In this document: piece by piece, positions 35,698 to 48,203 of the stretch
Position numbering within the stretch: the stretch's first letter is position 1
Layout of the letters: every line of letters begins with the position of its first letter
NCBI GenBank assembly: GCA_034359265.1
Contig: CP136895.1
Location: 45,402,001-45,466,000, forward strand
Source: Canna indica
Taxonomy: Eukaryota; Streptophyta; Magnoliopsida; Zingiberales; Cannaceae
Direction of reading: 5' to 3'
Length of the DNA: 64,000 bases
Made by a program: the position numbers and the translations under genes
Notes under the pieces: generated by a model
Databases searched by the model: none
Seen by the model: the letters and a program-made list of their open reading frames with translations, nothing else
What the model was told of the DNA's origin: nothing

Positions 35698-36001
35698 CTG
35701 TGAGAGTTGGGGCCTTCCAGTCCAATTCGATGTCTCTTCTTGTTTGATTCGATGCCAAGGGGGGGCTGCAAAGAAGCTCAACTCAATGGGACTCCAAGGT
35801 GGATGTAATGCCAATTGGAATTAGGATTACCTGAAACATATCGTGTCTATATTTATTACAGGTGAGGACGGTGATGCCACCCGAAAGTCTCGCGGTAAGG
35901 TTGCCCAGGATGGGCCGAGGTCGATCCCGGAGATGACGGGCTTGTAATGACATATATCTTATGATAAGATAGGATGTGGATATCCTTATGCGGCGAGGTG
36001 G
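35698..36001 (+). repeat. Ty3/Gypsy-type LTR, left of the CACTA insertion
   Basis: It aligns with the reverse complement of 25585-25890. It stops at TGG (35999-36001), where the CACTA element begins, and resumes at 59240. Confidence 0.75.
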
Positions 36002-36400
36002 CACTATTGGAATAACAAGCATCAGCAACGGCGCCAACCGTTGCTGAGCCGTTATTGAAAAATATCAACAACGGCTTGCAACGACCCGCCCCGTTGCAAC
36101 GTAGCCGTGGCAGAAACATGCGTTGCTGATAACTTAGCAACGGATTAGCCACAGCCGCTTCGGTCGTTGCTAATACCATTATCAGCAACGATTCAGCCAC
36201 GGCTACTGGGTCGTCGTAGATATAGATATATGCAACGACCCAGTAGCCATGGCAAGACCGTTAGTGAAAGACCGTTGCTAAGCCATTGTTGTAGGTCATC
36301 AGCAACAGCTTTGAGGGCAGCACAGAAAATACGAAACACTTTCAGTAACGGCTTTCCCACGGACGATCGTGGGAAAGCCGTTGCTGATGATGTTAACCTG
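36002..36400 (-). repeat. CACTA terminal and subterminal repeats, second-ORF side
   Basis: Dense direct and inverted CAGCAACGGC-type units follow the CACTATTGG terminus, including a pair at 36180-36240 that nearly forms a hairpin (CAGCCACGGCTACTGGGTCG against CGACCCAGTAGCCATGG). Probable accessory-protein binding sites by analogy with En/Spm. Confidence 0.8.
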
Positions 36401-36884
36401 TAATTGAAAAGTTTTAAAATTTATAATTTCCACTAATACATTGATACATTTAACCTGATACATAACTCACACACCCATACACACATCCATTCACATACAC
36501 ATCACAGATACACCCAGATATACATCAAAATAATTATACTTATATTTATAATTATCCACAATTATATAAAAACTATTCAAAATCAAAACTGTCGTATCAA
36601 TATCCAAACAAAACAAGTCAATCAAGTATATTATCCAAATAACAAAGTAAATATCCAAACAAAATAATAAATCTCACGACGATGGTGGAGGAAGGTATGG
36701 ATCATAATATGGCGGGGTCTGGAGTGCTTAGGTGTACACCAGCGTGGACTGACTCGAGGACGATGGATCTAATGATGCCAAAGGGATGCCTGCTCCGGTA
36801 TGAGCTGAGATGTTGCGTAGCATAGCATGGATCTTCGTCATCATTTGACTTTGACGCTCCATCATCTCACTCTGACGCGCAACC

Positions 36885-38285
36885 TGTTGGATGGACCTTG
36901 ACACTAGAAGGGGGGTTGAATAGTGTCAATCCCCTTTTTCAATTTCTTTTAACTTAATTTTGTCTTAGCTTAATGCAATTGTTCTTTAATGAATGATATG
37001 ATCACAATAATGAAAACAAGTAAAGAGCAATGCAAACAAAGCGATTTATAGTGGTCCGGCCAATCGCCTACTCCACTACCTTGGCTCATTACCAAGGATT
37101 TCTAATACTATTTTATAGAATGTATGTTTTCCTTTGAATACATTTGAGGACACCCTTCTCCCTCACTTGGAGAACACCTCAATCCTATTCACCTAGGCAA
37201 AACACACTTCTACAAAGTTGACCCTAAGTGTTTCCTAGTACACCTAGCAAGCTATCAACTTGAGAACGAGATACAACAAAAATCAAATACAAGGAAAGAG
37301 CTAGAGAATGAAAGATTGAACCAAACTTCTTTCCACCGCCTTCTCATCTTTAACTTGCAACCGAAAGATGACTCAATGGATGCAGCAAGGTTGAAGCAGA
37401 AAGAGAAACAACGCCTGAAGGAAGTCGAGACTGGGAGCAGAGAGGCGCGCGCAGATGTAGCTCGTATGAAGGCTTTAAGGCTCACTTTGAATGCTCAATT
37501 AAGTTTGCAAAAAAAGTGTATAATGAAGTTTGGTAAGGGGTATTTATAACCCCTCAGCTGAACGACCGTTCAACGGGTGAAAAATCGATCGTTGAAGCCA
37601 TTCGGTCGCAAGGTCGGTCGATCAGTCGGTCGATCGACGGATCGACCGCCAGTGCGACCGCTCGTAGCTAAGAGAGGCCAGTCGACCGACGGGTCAATCG
37701 CCAACAATTCTTTTGACATTCGATCGATCCGTCGATTGACCGAATGGCTGCAGCGAGTCGCACTTTTGAGGCTAAGTCATGATTGGTCGACCGCTACTTT
37801 CGGGCATTTTTTCGCCTCTGTCGGTTGACCGACGCAGCCCAGCAAATCTTCCTTGGCCAACTTCGGTTGACCGAATGCTTCGGCCAATTTCTAGCAATCT
37901 TCGGTCGACCAGTCGGTAGACCGAATAGGCTGCTGCGCTATTCTAAAGCCTCGTTCGGTCGACCGACCGGTCGATCGAACCCAGGCTGAGGATGTTTAGT
38001 TCCTTACATTTTTACATGCCATTTCTAAGGGTTTGGTTACCAAGTTTCAACTTGGATAACCTTATATTTTAGGCTTGGGATAAACTCTCCTAAGGACATA
38101 TTATATTGAATCTATTGACTTAATTCCCTAGCCTTTCTTCCATTTCTTCGACGATCTTTTCCGTCGTCTTGATTGAACGGATTTGGCATGCGAATCGCAA
38201 CCTCAACCTGATCTCAAAACTTCACACTTGGATTAAATACATATTTGTTATCACCAAAATAAAGATCGAGACCCTTAAGCCAACA
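36885..38285 (-). repeat. Copia A 3' LTR
   Basis: 1401 bp, TG..CA ends. It holds a G+C-rich cluster of GGTCGACCGA-type palindromes at about 37570-37980. ORFs in it are shadows that recur in the other LTR. Confidence 0.93.
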
Positions 38286-38640
38286 ATCTCCCCCTTTTTG
38301 ATGATGACAAACATAACATTAAAATTTAAGCAAATATAGACAATTGTGAGTTTGAGTTAAGACATTCAAGAGTTAGGGTATGCAAGATAAATACTTTAGC
38401 CTATGCATTCAAGTTTTCTAACTTAGCATACTTGTTCAATTACCTATAACTCAACCTTTGCTCCCCCTATCAATGTGCAAATTAAATTTTCTATAACTTA
38501 ACTTATGCTCCCCCTACCATTGTGCATGTTCTTCTTAACTCCTCATAACTATATTTCTTCCCCCTAACTATAAAACTCACACTACCTATATGTATCGTGA
38601 AAACCAAACGTGACCTTTCTTTTTCTCCCCCTTTTGACAT
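38286..38640 (-). other. Copia A polypurine tract and extra polypurine boxes
   Basis: On the minus strand AAAAAGGGGGAGAT (38286-38299) abuts the 3' LTR and is the likely plus-strand primer. Four more AGGGGGAG-like boxes lie within the next 350 bp, around 38461, 38507, 38570 and 38628. Multiplied polypurine tracts are a reported sirevirus trait. Confidence 0.75.
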
Positions 38641-38876
38641 CAATCAAAAAGGGTAAGAATCAAGGTACAATTAATGAGATTTCATCGTAAAACAAAAAAA
38701 AATGAGAAAGCCACAAAAACCATCATCTACCACTATAGTCCTTCCCATTAATGTAAGCCTATAGAAGGCAAACATCAATAGGTTGCAAAGCCCCACTATA
38801 GAGCAATACATAAGTGTGATAACACTTTTATAGAATGCAAATTTTGAAATCATGTAAATTTTGAAGAGAATTTTCT

Positions 38877-41800
38877 TTAATCACAAGGTAAAGCACGAAT
38901 TCCTAGTTGCATCCTTAAGGTTGTGAAACTTTCTTCAACTAAGGGTTTTGTAAATATATCGGCAAGTTGTTTATGGGTGGATACAAATTCTACCTATATA
39001 TTTCCCTTAGCTACATTATCCCTAAGAAAATGATGTCTCAAATCAATATGCATAGTTCTAGAGTGTAAGATAGGATTTTTGGTTAAATTAGTTGCACTAG
39101 TATTATCACAATGTATAGGTATGCAAGAATATCTAAGTCCCCAAAAGGGTTTGTTTCATCCAAAGGACTTGCGCACAACAACTAGCCGCGGCGATGTATT
39201 CCGCTTCGGTAGTTGAAAGTGCAACCAAATTTTGTTTCTTTGAGAACCAAGAAATAAGACTCGCTCCTAAGAATTGACAACACCCACTAGTGCTTTTCCT
39301 ATCTACCTTACATCCGGCAAAATCAGCGTCCGAAAAACCGATTAAATCAAATGATGCATGATATGAATACCATAATCCTAAGTCAACCGTATCCTTTAGA
39401 TATCTCAATGTACGTTTTACCGCACTTAAATGAGACATCTTAGGACACGATTGAAACCTAGCACATAAATATACGCTAAACATGATATCGGGTCTACTTG
39501 CGGTTAAATAAAGGAGACTACCGAACATACCCCGATATCATTTTTCGTCCACTTTAATGCTTTTTTCATCTTTGCCAAGCTTGATGGATCGCTCATGGGT
39601 GTAGAAGCTATCTTGGCTTCATTCATTCCAAATCTTTTGATGAGCTCCTTTATATACTTAGCTTGATTGATGAAGATCCCTTTGGTGGTTTGCTTGATTT
39701 GGAGGCCAAGCATGAAGGAGAGCTCTCCCATCATACTCATCTCAAATTCATCCTATACACTTAGCAAACCACTCACAAAGCATTTTATTAGTGGCACCAA
39801 AAATTATATCATCTACATATATTTGAACTAATAATATGTTATTTTCATGGTGCTTAATGAAAAATGAGACATCCGCTTTTCCTATGTTAAAACCTTGTTC
39901 AATTAAGAAGATAAAGAGTCTTTCATACCAAGCCCTAAGGGCTTGTTTTAATCCATACAAAGCCTTTTTAAGTTTGAAAATATAATTTGGAAACTCAAAA
40001 CTTTCAAAACCGGGAGGTTGTTCAACATAAACTTCTTCATTTATAAAACCATTTAAAAAGGCACTTTTCACATCCATTTGAAAAAAGTTTGAAACCTTTA
40101 AAACTAGCATATGCTAAAAACATCCTAATTGCTTCAAGTCTAGCTACGGGAGCATATGTTTCATTATAGTCTATTCCTTCTTGTTGGTTGTACCCTTGTG
40201 CCACTAGCCTAGCTTTCTTTCTAATCACTAGACCTTCTTCATCTAGCTTATTCCTAAATACCCACTTAGTTCCAATTATGGTTTGATCGCTAGGTCTAGG
40301 CACTAAGTACCATACATTATTTCTATCAAATTGGTTGAGTTCTTCTTGCATGGCTAATACCCAAAACTCATCTTCTATAGCTTCCTTAACATTTTTAGGC
40401 TCTACTTGAGAAACAAAAGCTACATATTGACATAAATTTTTAAGTTTAGAACGTGTTACCACTCTCGTTGAAGGCTCTCCAATGACTTGGTCCATTGGAT
40501 GATCTCTTACCAATCGATATTCCTTGGGGAGAGATGGTAGAGCTTCTTCATCATCATCTTCAACTTGAGGTTGACTTGAGGATGGAGGTTCTTCATGTTG
40601 AGTCTCCTCATTATCTTCATCCTTCACTTCCTTATCATGAAGTGTGAGATCCTCAAGCTCCTCACATACATTCACAATCTTAATATTTCTTGAAGAATCA
40701 TTAGTTTCATTAAAAGTCACATGCATAGATTCTTCAACTATCATAGTTCCATGGTTATAAACTATATAAGCCTTAGAAGTAGTGGAGTAACCTAGGAAAA
40801 TTCCTTCATCGGATTTAGAATCAAAATTTTCTAAATTCTCCTTAGTATTTAAAATAAAGCATTTACATCCAAAAACATGAAAATATCTCACATTTGAGAT
40901 TTTACCATTCCAAAGCTCAAAAGGAGTTTTCTTGATTTTTGGTCTTAATAAAACACGATTAAGAACATAACAAGAAGTATTTATGGCTTCGGCCCAGAAA
41001 TATTTAGGCAAATTATTTTCGCACAACATGATCCTAGCCATTTCTTGTAGGGTTCTATTCTTCATCTCAACCACCCCATTTTGTTGAGGGGTCCTAGGGG
41101 AAGAAAATGTATATTGAATACCTAAATCATCACAAAACTCGAATTTTTTTTTATTTTTAAACTCCCCTCCATTATCACTCCTAATTTTCAAAATAAAAGC
41201 TCCTTTTTCATTTGAAACCTTTTTTGCAAATTTTTTGAAAAACTCAAATGTTTTATTTTTCTTTGCCAAAAAGAAAACCCATGTAAATCTAGAAAAATCA
41301 TCAACCAAAATATAGCAATACAGCTTTCCACCTAGACTAGCTACATCACATGGACCAAAGAGATCCATGTGTACAAGCTCAAGAATTCTAGATGTACTAA
41401 CTTGATTAATACTATGAAATGAAAATTTCACTTGCTTACCTATTTGACATGCATCACAAAGTTTATCTTTTTCAAACTTTATCTTAGTTAAGCCTTTTAC
41501 TAAGTCCTTCCTAGATATCTCTTGGATGAGGCTCATGCTAGCATATCCTAGCCTTCTATGCCACAACCAAGAGTCATTTTCCATGACAACTAAGCATCTA
41601 ACATGAGGATTGGGCAAGACATTTAATTCTAGGGTGTATACATTTTCTTGCCTATTTCCTATGAACATGATATCATTTGAAGGTGTACTTCTAATAATGC
41701 ATTTAGATGCTTCAAAGATAATTATGTACCCATTATCACATAGTTGAGATATGCTAATCAAGTTATGCTTTAAACCATCAACTAATAAAATATTTTTGAT

Positions 41801-41989
41801 ACATGGGTAAGGGAGTATACCTATGTCACCAATGCCAACAATCTTACCTTTGGCATTGTCTCCAAATGTGACATGTCCACCATCTTTACTTGATAGGGTT
41901 GCGAACAAGTTGATATCTCCCGTCATGTGCTTCGAGTAACCACTATCCAAGATCCAAGTACTCCTACTTGGTTGAGGATGCTTCTCCAC
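38877..41989 (-). pseudogene. Copia A pol (protease, integrase, RT, RNase H), frameshifted
   Basis: The polyprotein reads protease (WILDSG at codons 12-17), GAG-pre-integrase ([24 protein letters not shown]), integrase core ([15 protein letters not shown] near 41160, VVEMKNRT near 41065), then RT from [10 protein letters not shown] to YVDDIIF (39807-39822), GELSFMLGLQIKQ, and RNase H (DADFAGCKVDRKSTSG, STTEAEYIAA, HCDNTSATN, LADIFTKPL). It ends at TAA 38877-38879. A base insertion in an A-run near 40083 breaks the RT, and further breaks lie near 39745, 39530 and 39150. It starts in a different frame from gag with a 26-nt overlap. Catalytic Asp/Glu positions are still present, but the protein cannot be made whole. 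Confidence 0.88.
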
Positions 41990-43594
41990 CTACAAAAGGA
42001 GAAGACACTTTCTTAGGTACCCAAATTTTCTTGGGTCCTTGGATGTTAGTCACTTTTGGAACCCATGTGAATCTTGCATGTGGGTTCCTCCTTAATGCAC
42101 AATCTTTGGCCATATGACCAAAAATACCATACGAAAAACAATTACCATGAAATTTTCTTTGTGTGTGTGTGTGAGCATGGGAGTGTGATGATTTCTTTTT
42201 ATTGACAACTTTTGGCATGACATTTTGAATAGTTGTCATTTTTTCATTGAACATGCAAAGTTCTTTCTTTAATGTTAGCATGCTATCATTTAAATGCTCT
42301 ACTGTATCACATAGATACTTGTTTTCTTTTTCTAATTTTTCATTATCTATTTTTAGGTCCTTCTTAGTCTTTTCTAAGGTGCACTTTTCTACCTTAAGAT
42401 CGTCTACCTCTTTCCTAAGGTCATTGCAAGAGAGTAATAATATATCATTTTCAATTTCTAAGGACCTATTGTCCTTTTTGAGGTCCTTAAATTTTCTTCT
42501 AATTGCAATAAACTCATCATGCATTTGCTCAAATTCAATTTGTAATTCTTCTTGGGTAAATGAAATTTCACCAAAATTAAATCTTAGCTCATCTTCCTTT
42601 GCCATCAAGCAAAGGTTTGCTTTTTCACTCCTTGCTTCCTCTTCACTTGATGAGGCCTCGCTTTCGTCCTATGTGGCCATCATTGCCTTCTTCTTCCTTT
42701 TGTACTTTTCTTTCTTGTGAGGGTTGGAGGTAGTGGCCATCTTTAGAAGCGGACAATCTTTTCTTAGGTGCCCCGTCTTGTTGCAATTGTAGCATGTGTA
42801 GCCACTTCTTCCTTTTCTCATGCCTCCCTTCATGAAGCTCATGAACCTTCTTGCAAGCATCGCCATTTCTTCAAGGTCATCTGTCTCTTCCTCGGATGAT
42901 GATGTCTCTTCGGCTCGATGGAATGCTTTTAAGGCAATGACTTTGCCTTTGGAGCCTCTTCTTCTTGATATTGCTTCATGTGGGTCTCATGTGTCATGAG
43001 AGACCCAATGAGCTCGGTGATCTTCAATTGGCTCAAGTCCTTGGCTTCCATGATGGCGGTTACCTTGGGCTCCCAAGATTTTGGAAGGGAGCGGAGAAGC
43101 TTCCTTACCTTCTCCTCTTCCATTATTTTCCTGCTAAGGTCAGCTAAACCATTCGTAATATTTTGGAATCTAGCATGCATGACATCAATAGACTCATGTG
43201 AAATCATTTTAAACATCTCATAATCATGTATGAGTAAATTAATTTTTGATTCTTTTACTTGAGAAGTCCCTTCATGGGTGGTCTCTAGGACCTTCCATAT
43301 TTTATATGCGGACTTGCATGTAGAGATCCTATTAAACTCATCAATTGATAGACCGCAATATAGAGCATTGACGGCCTTGGCATTAGCATTAAAAAGCTTA
43401 ATTTCCTCTTGGTCCCATTAGCCTATATCCTTAGTGGGTTGTTTATACTCTACTAAGATCATTCTCTATACACCCATGTCTAATGATTGAAGGAAGCCAT
43501 TCATGCGGATCTTCCAATATGCATAGTTGCTTCCATCAAATAATGGTGGAGTATGGGTAGAGGACCCTTGAGCTAGTTGAATTTCACTAGACAT
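41964..43594 (-). pseudogene. Copia A gag, with stops and a frameshift
   Basis: It starts MSSEIQLAQGSS at 43594, just inside the 5' LTR and primer site. The UBN2/capsid-like part follows (LFDGSNYAYWKIRM, IWKVLETTHEG, SWEPKVTAIMEAKDLS), then a CCHC knuckle (CYNCNKTGHLRKDC, about 42780), a long coiled coil (42560-42240) and a second, degraded knuckle (CFSYGIFGHMAKDC) lacking one Cys. There are stops near 43425 and 42672 and a frameshift near 42935. The terminal TAG (41964-41966) lies inside the start of pol. Confidence 0.85.
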
Positions 43595-43633
43595 GATTGA
43601 TTGTAGGGAAGATGGTTAAATCTTAGCCTACTA

Positions 43634-43650
43634 CCTTGCTCTGATACCAA
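43634..43650 (-). other. Copia A primer-binding site (initiator tRNA-Met)
   Basis: On the minus strand TTGGTATCAGAGCAAGG directly follows the 5' LTR. TGGTATCAGAGC is the standard plant copia site complementary to the initiator methionine tRNA 3' end. Confidence 0.9.
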
Positions 43651-43651
43651 T

Positions 43652-45076
43652 TGTTGGATGGAGCTTGACACTAGAAGGGGGGTTGAATAGTGTCAATCCC
43701 CTTTTTCAATTTCTTTTAACTTAATTTTGTCTTAGATTAATGCAATTGTTCTTTAATGAATGATATGATCACAATAATAAAAGCAAGTAAAGAGCAATGC
43801 AAACAAAGCAATTTATAGTGGTTTGGCCAACCGCCTACTCCACTACCTTGGCTTCTTACCAAGGATTTCTAACACTACTTTATAGAATGTATGTTTCCCT
43901 TTGAATACACTTGAGGACACCCTTTTCCCTCACTTGGAGAACACCTCAATCCTATTCATCTAGGCAAAACACACTTCTACAAAGTTGACCCTAAGTGTTT
44001 CCTAGCACACCTAACAAGCTATCAACTTGAAAACAAGATACACCAAAAATCAAATACAAGGAAAGAGCTAGAGAATGAAAGATTGAACCAAGCTTCTTTC
44101 TACCGCCTTCTCGTCTTCAACTTGCAACCGAAAGATGACTCAATGGATGCAGCAAGGTTGAAGCAGAAAGAGAAGCAGCGCCTGAAGGAAGTCGAGATTG
44201 GGAGCAGAGAGGCGCGCACAGATGTAGCTTGTATGAAGGCTTTAAGGCCCACTTTGAATGCTCAATTAAGTTTGCAAAAAAGTGTCTAATGAAGTTTGGT
44301 GAGGGGTATTTATAACCCCTCAGCTGAACGGCCGTTCAACAGGTGAAAAATCAACCGTTGAAGCCGTTCGGTCGCAAGGTCGATCGATCAGTCGGTCGAC
44401 CGACGGATCGACCGCCAGTGCGACCGCTCGCAGCTAAGAGAGGCCAGTCGACCGACGGGTCGACCGCCAACAATTCTTTCGACATTCGGTCGACCCGTCG
44501 GTTGACCGAATGGCTGCAGCGAGTTGCACTTTTGAGGCTAAGTCATGATCAGTCGATCGATTGGTCGACCGCTACTTTCGAGCATTTTTTTGCCTCTGTC
44601 GGTCGACCGATGCAGCCCAGCAAATCTGCCTTGGCCAACTTCGATCGACCGACTGGTCGACCGAATGCTTCGGCCAATTTCTAGCGATCTTCAGTCGACC
44701 AGTCGGTCGACCGAATAGGCTGCTGCGCCATTCTAAATCCTCGTTCGGTCGATCGACCGGTCGACCGAACCCAAGCTGAGGATGTTTAGTTCCTTACATT
44801 TTTACATGCCATTTCTAAGGGTTTGGTTACCAAGTTTTAACTTGGATAACCTTACATTTTAGGCTTGGGATAAACTCGCCTAAGGACATATTACATTAAA
44901 TCTACTTGACTTAATTCCCGAGCCTTTCTTCCGTTTCTTCGATGATATTTTCCGTCGTCTTGATTGAACGGATTTGGCATGCGAATCACAACCTCAACCT
45001 GAACTCAAAACTTCACACATGGATTAAATACATATTTGTTATCATCAAAATAAAGATCGAGACCGTTAAGCCAACA
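43652..45076 (-). repeat. Copia A 5' LTR
   Basis: 1425 bp, collinear with 36885-38285. By eye the first ~210 aligned bases differ at ten positions. The GGTCGACCGA cluster is at about 44340-44780. Confidence 0.93.
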
Positions 45077-48000
45077 TGACCGTCTCCTCCAGTGTCCTTA
45101 TCCTGCTACTCTAATCATAACTAGTCTTGGAGGTGGACGATCGCTCACCAGCGACCGGAGGGGTTGGTACCCCAAGTGGCCCTATCACGGCTCGCGCATG
45201 ACCACTATTCGCAAAGCCATATACGCGGTCGTGGTCGTGCCACCTGCAGCCTCGACCCACGCTCATGCGTCAAAGTCTTCGGGGGTGCCCCCGCGCTGAA
45301 TCACCGTCTGAGTGTAGGTCTCCTACTCGAGTTTGATTTTTTGTTTCATATTTTTCCTAAAACTTAAATTATAAATAAATAATGAATTAATTTAAATAAA
45401 TATACTTACCATAATGATTACAACGCGGTTGTCAATGTACTCCCCCGTCCCATATCCTCGACGGTGAGTTCTCTCAAACACCTCCATCAGGGAGGGTCGC
45501 TCGATAGTCCCGTCGTCCATCACCGTCATCTACATTTATAAAATAAATATATTAATTAGTACACAGAGTAACAAATAAAATATATAATTAAAAGTAAGAG
45601 GTATAATACTTACCATACGACGACCGTGCACTGCAAATGAAATAGAGCCGCCATTATGACGCGCTCCTCCCCCCTGATATGCGGTTTCTAGCCGCAGTCC
45701 TAGAAACCTCCTGCCATCGATTTATCAACCATAATGCTACGAGCTGGTCCCATATATCCAGAGTAATCCAATCGGGGTCGTATCCCCGAGTCTCCGTGAT
45801 GTTTGTGGTCCCAGCTCGGGCCATCGCCTGGGACCGGGCCTGCCCCAGTTGATTGTTGTACCTCTATCGGGAAATAGCCTCCCAGGCAGTGTAAATGAAG
45901 GACCTCTGGTCATCAGCCCATGTATAGAGAGCCTACAAAATAATAATATCAGTACCAATATTAATCATCATGTATATTTTTTTTTAATATGTGCCTCAAA
46001 CTCGCGCCATAGCATGTCAACATGCTCACTGGGCACATGAGACCACGTGGGTCATGCCCCATGCATGTACCATCGGATCGTAGAAGATATCGTCTTGGGC
46101 ACATCCTCTTGCTCGAACCTGCACAACAAAAATAAAGTTCGAATATATTACCGCTCATGATATAATAAATTTGTAATAATTCACAATTCATGATATATTA
46201 CCGCTCCCCAATCACACTAATGAGTCTACGTGACTCCATGGCTGGCAGAGGTTGCCACCTGTTCGGCCCACGTGGTCGCCTGTGTCTCGATGAACTAGCC
46301 TCAACGGTGTGAGGATCAACGACAGGAGTATCATCGGCATGAGGATCAGCAGGAGGAGGAAGTGCTGGAGTCTGACCGATCGGAGACTCCGAAGCTCTCG
46401 TCCGACGATAACCACGACCTGACATATCTGTCGAATAAGCATATAATTAGATTATATATATAGTAGAGATATATTTAATATAAGATATACTTTACAATTA
46501 TTCCTCATCATCTAAGTAATAGTCTTCGAATTCTTCCTCTTATTCCTCTTCTTCATCTTCTTCATCTCCAGCTTCCTCAACTTCATAATCATCATCATCA
46601 ACATATTCAACTTCTAATTAAACTAACGCTGTGTCTGCATCCTCGAGTATTGGAATAATACGGTCTACAGCAGGAGGATCATCTTCTTGATAAAAATCAT
46701 CTGTCACATTAGGTATCGGCTCATTTTCTCCCGCTATCAGATCAATTCTTCCTCTACCTTTAGTCTTACAGACTACACGTCAATCTGCTCTATCTTTATT
46801 TCGAGCCGGATACTTCGCATAATATGCTTGTTCGGCTTGTGATGCAACATAAAAGGCTCATTTGCTGCCAATTTTGATTTGTAATTAACCACAACAAGTT
46901 TGTATTTTGGATGAACTTTCATGCCTCTTTCTGTTGTATCGAACCAATGACATCTAAATAGGATAACTAATTTCAAGCTGAAGTAGTACAACTCTATCAC
47001 TTCTTCCACCAGTCCATAAAAATCCATATCACATTCAACATACGTTGTCCTTTCACGCATACCCCGGCATTCATCATCTTCTTTGTAAATGCATATTCAA
47101 CCGTGTGAAATTTACACCCATTAACAAAATATTCGCTATAACACGACACTAGTCGCGACGATCCACTAACAAACTCAAATATTCTTTCATCTATTTCAGC
47201 TATGTGATCTTTGCTGTAAGCCCGAATCCAAGTAGGGAAATTACGATTCCGTAATCTCTCCAATTCTTCATCGTTGTGAATAAAGTATTTTTACACCATC
47301 TCAATGTCCAATATTTCAATGAATTGTTCAATCTCTTGACAATTGAGTAATACGTACAATTGTGTCAAATGATACTCTTCGTCGCTTAAGTGTCAAATGA
47401 TACAAAATATATTTAAACGTCCATTTGAATGTCGAACTCCCCTGTCATCGTTACGTGGAAGATGATCAAATCTTGTCTGTACTGTCGATTCAAAGTAAAA
47501 TGAGCAAAATGTTGAAATTTTTTGGATGATATACAATATATTCATATATTAGTCCTTCAACAGCTGTGGTGTTCTTTATTTTTTTCTTCAGACGATTCAT
47601 GCATCTTTCAAATAAGTACATCCACCAGTATTGAACAGGGCCACCAACTCATGCCTCGTATGCCAAGTGTATCGATAGATGCTCCATCGAGTCAAAGAAG
47701 GCAGGAGGGAAAAACTGCTCCAGCTTGCATATAATTTCAACAATATTACTTTCAAGTGCTGACATATCTTCAACTTGAAGGACTTTTGCACAAATGCTTC
47801 TAAAAAACATACTTAATTCAATCAACGAACCCCAAATATTATCAGGTAGAAGATCTCGAAATGTGATTGAAAGCAATCTCTACATGAATACATGACAATT
47901 GTGGCTCTTCATCCCTGATATTTTGCAATTATCGACGTTCACACATCGAGAAAAGTTTGAGGCATATCCATCGGGTAATCTGAGTTCTTTTATCCATTGA

Positions 48001-48203
48001 CAAACATCTTTGATCTGTTATTTATTTAACACATACGAGGCCTTCGGCTTCAGATATCGTCCATTGACCTCTTGTTACTCCAACTCCGATCTCTTACAAA
48101 GTATTTTTATATCATGTCGGGCCTTGACATTATCTTTAGTTTTTCCGGAAACATCCATCAAACTGTTGAAAATATTATCAAACATATTTTTTTCAATGTG
48201 CAT

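Larger units (their letters stand above)
36885..45076 (-). mobile_element. Ty1-copia element A (sirevirus-like), nested in CACTA ORF2
   Basis: The full-length 8192-bp element has LTRs at 36885-38285 and 43652-45076, a primer-binding site, gag, pol and a polypurine tract, all on the minus strand. LTR ends are TGTTGG..CCAACA. Flanks are CAACC (36880-36884) and TGACC (45077-45081), against CGACC in the unbroken copy, so the 5-bp duplication has decayed by one change on each side. Long coiled-coil gag, 1.4-kb LTRs and repeated polypurine boxes fit the SIRE/Maximus lineage. Gag and pol carry several stops and frameshifts. Confidence 0.93.
36674..46425 (-). pseudogene. CACTA second ORF (TNP1-like), split by a copia element and with stops
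   Basis: Exons on the minus strand are 46202-46425, 45995-46118, 45614-45932, 45410-45529 and 45077-45322, continuing after the copia insertion at 36884-36674. The structure matches the copy at 77-1613, including the GAG|GC exon 2 donor. Disruptions: TGA in exon 2 (Trp in the other copy, near 46052), TAG in exon 3 (after AISR, near 45870), exon 3 one base longer (319 against 318 nt), and the 8.2-kb insertion in the last exon, in the region of the Met/Gln coil. The intact-looking N terminus reads MSGRGYRRTR. Non-functional. Confidence 0.82.

Noticed and set aside
36002..36400. Regularly repeated ~10-bp units suggestive of a CRISPR-like array
   Set aside because: The spacing is irregular, units occur in both orientations, and they lie inside CACTA termini. 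The host is a plant.
37316..37989. Several ORFs of 68-83 codons, repeated at 44083-44779 and 48902-49392
   Set aside because: They lie in LTRs, recur because the LTRs are duplicated, and in the G+C-rich cluster are simple readings of the GGTCGACCGA repeats in several frames.
46773..47263. ORFs that look like a separate small protein
   Set aside because: They are the C-terminal, DUF4216-like part of the tnp2 transposase broken by a frameshift.
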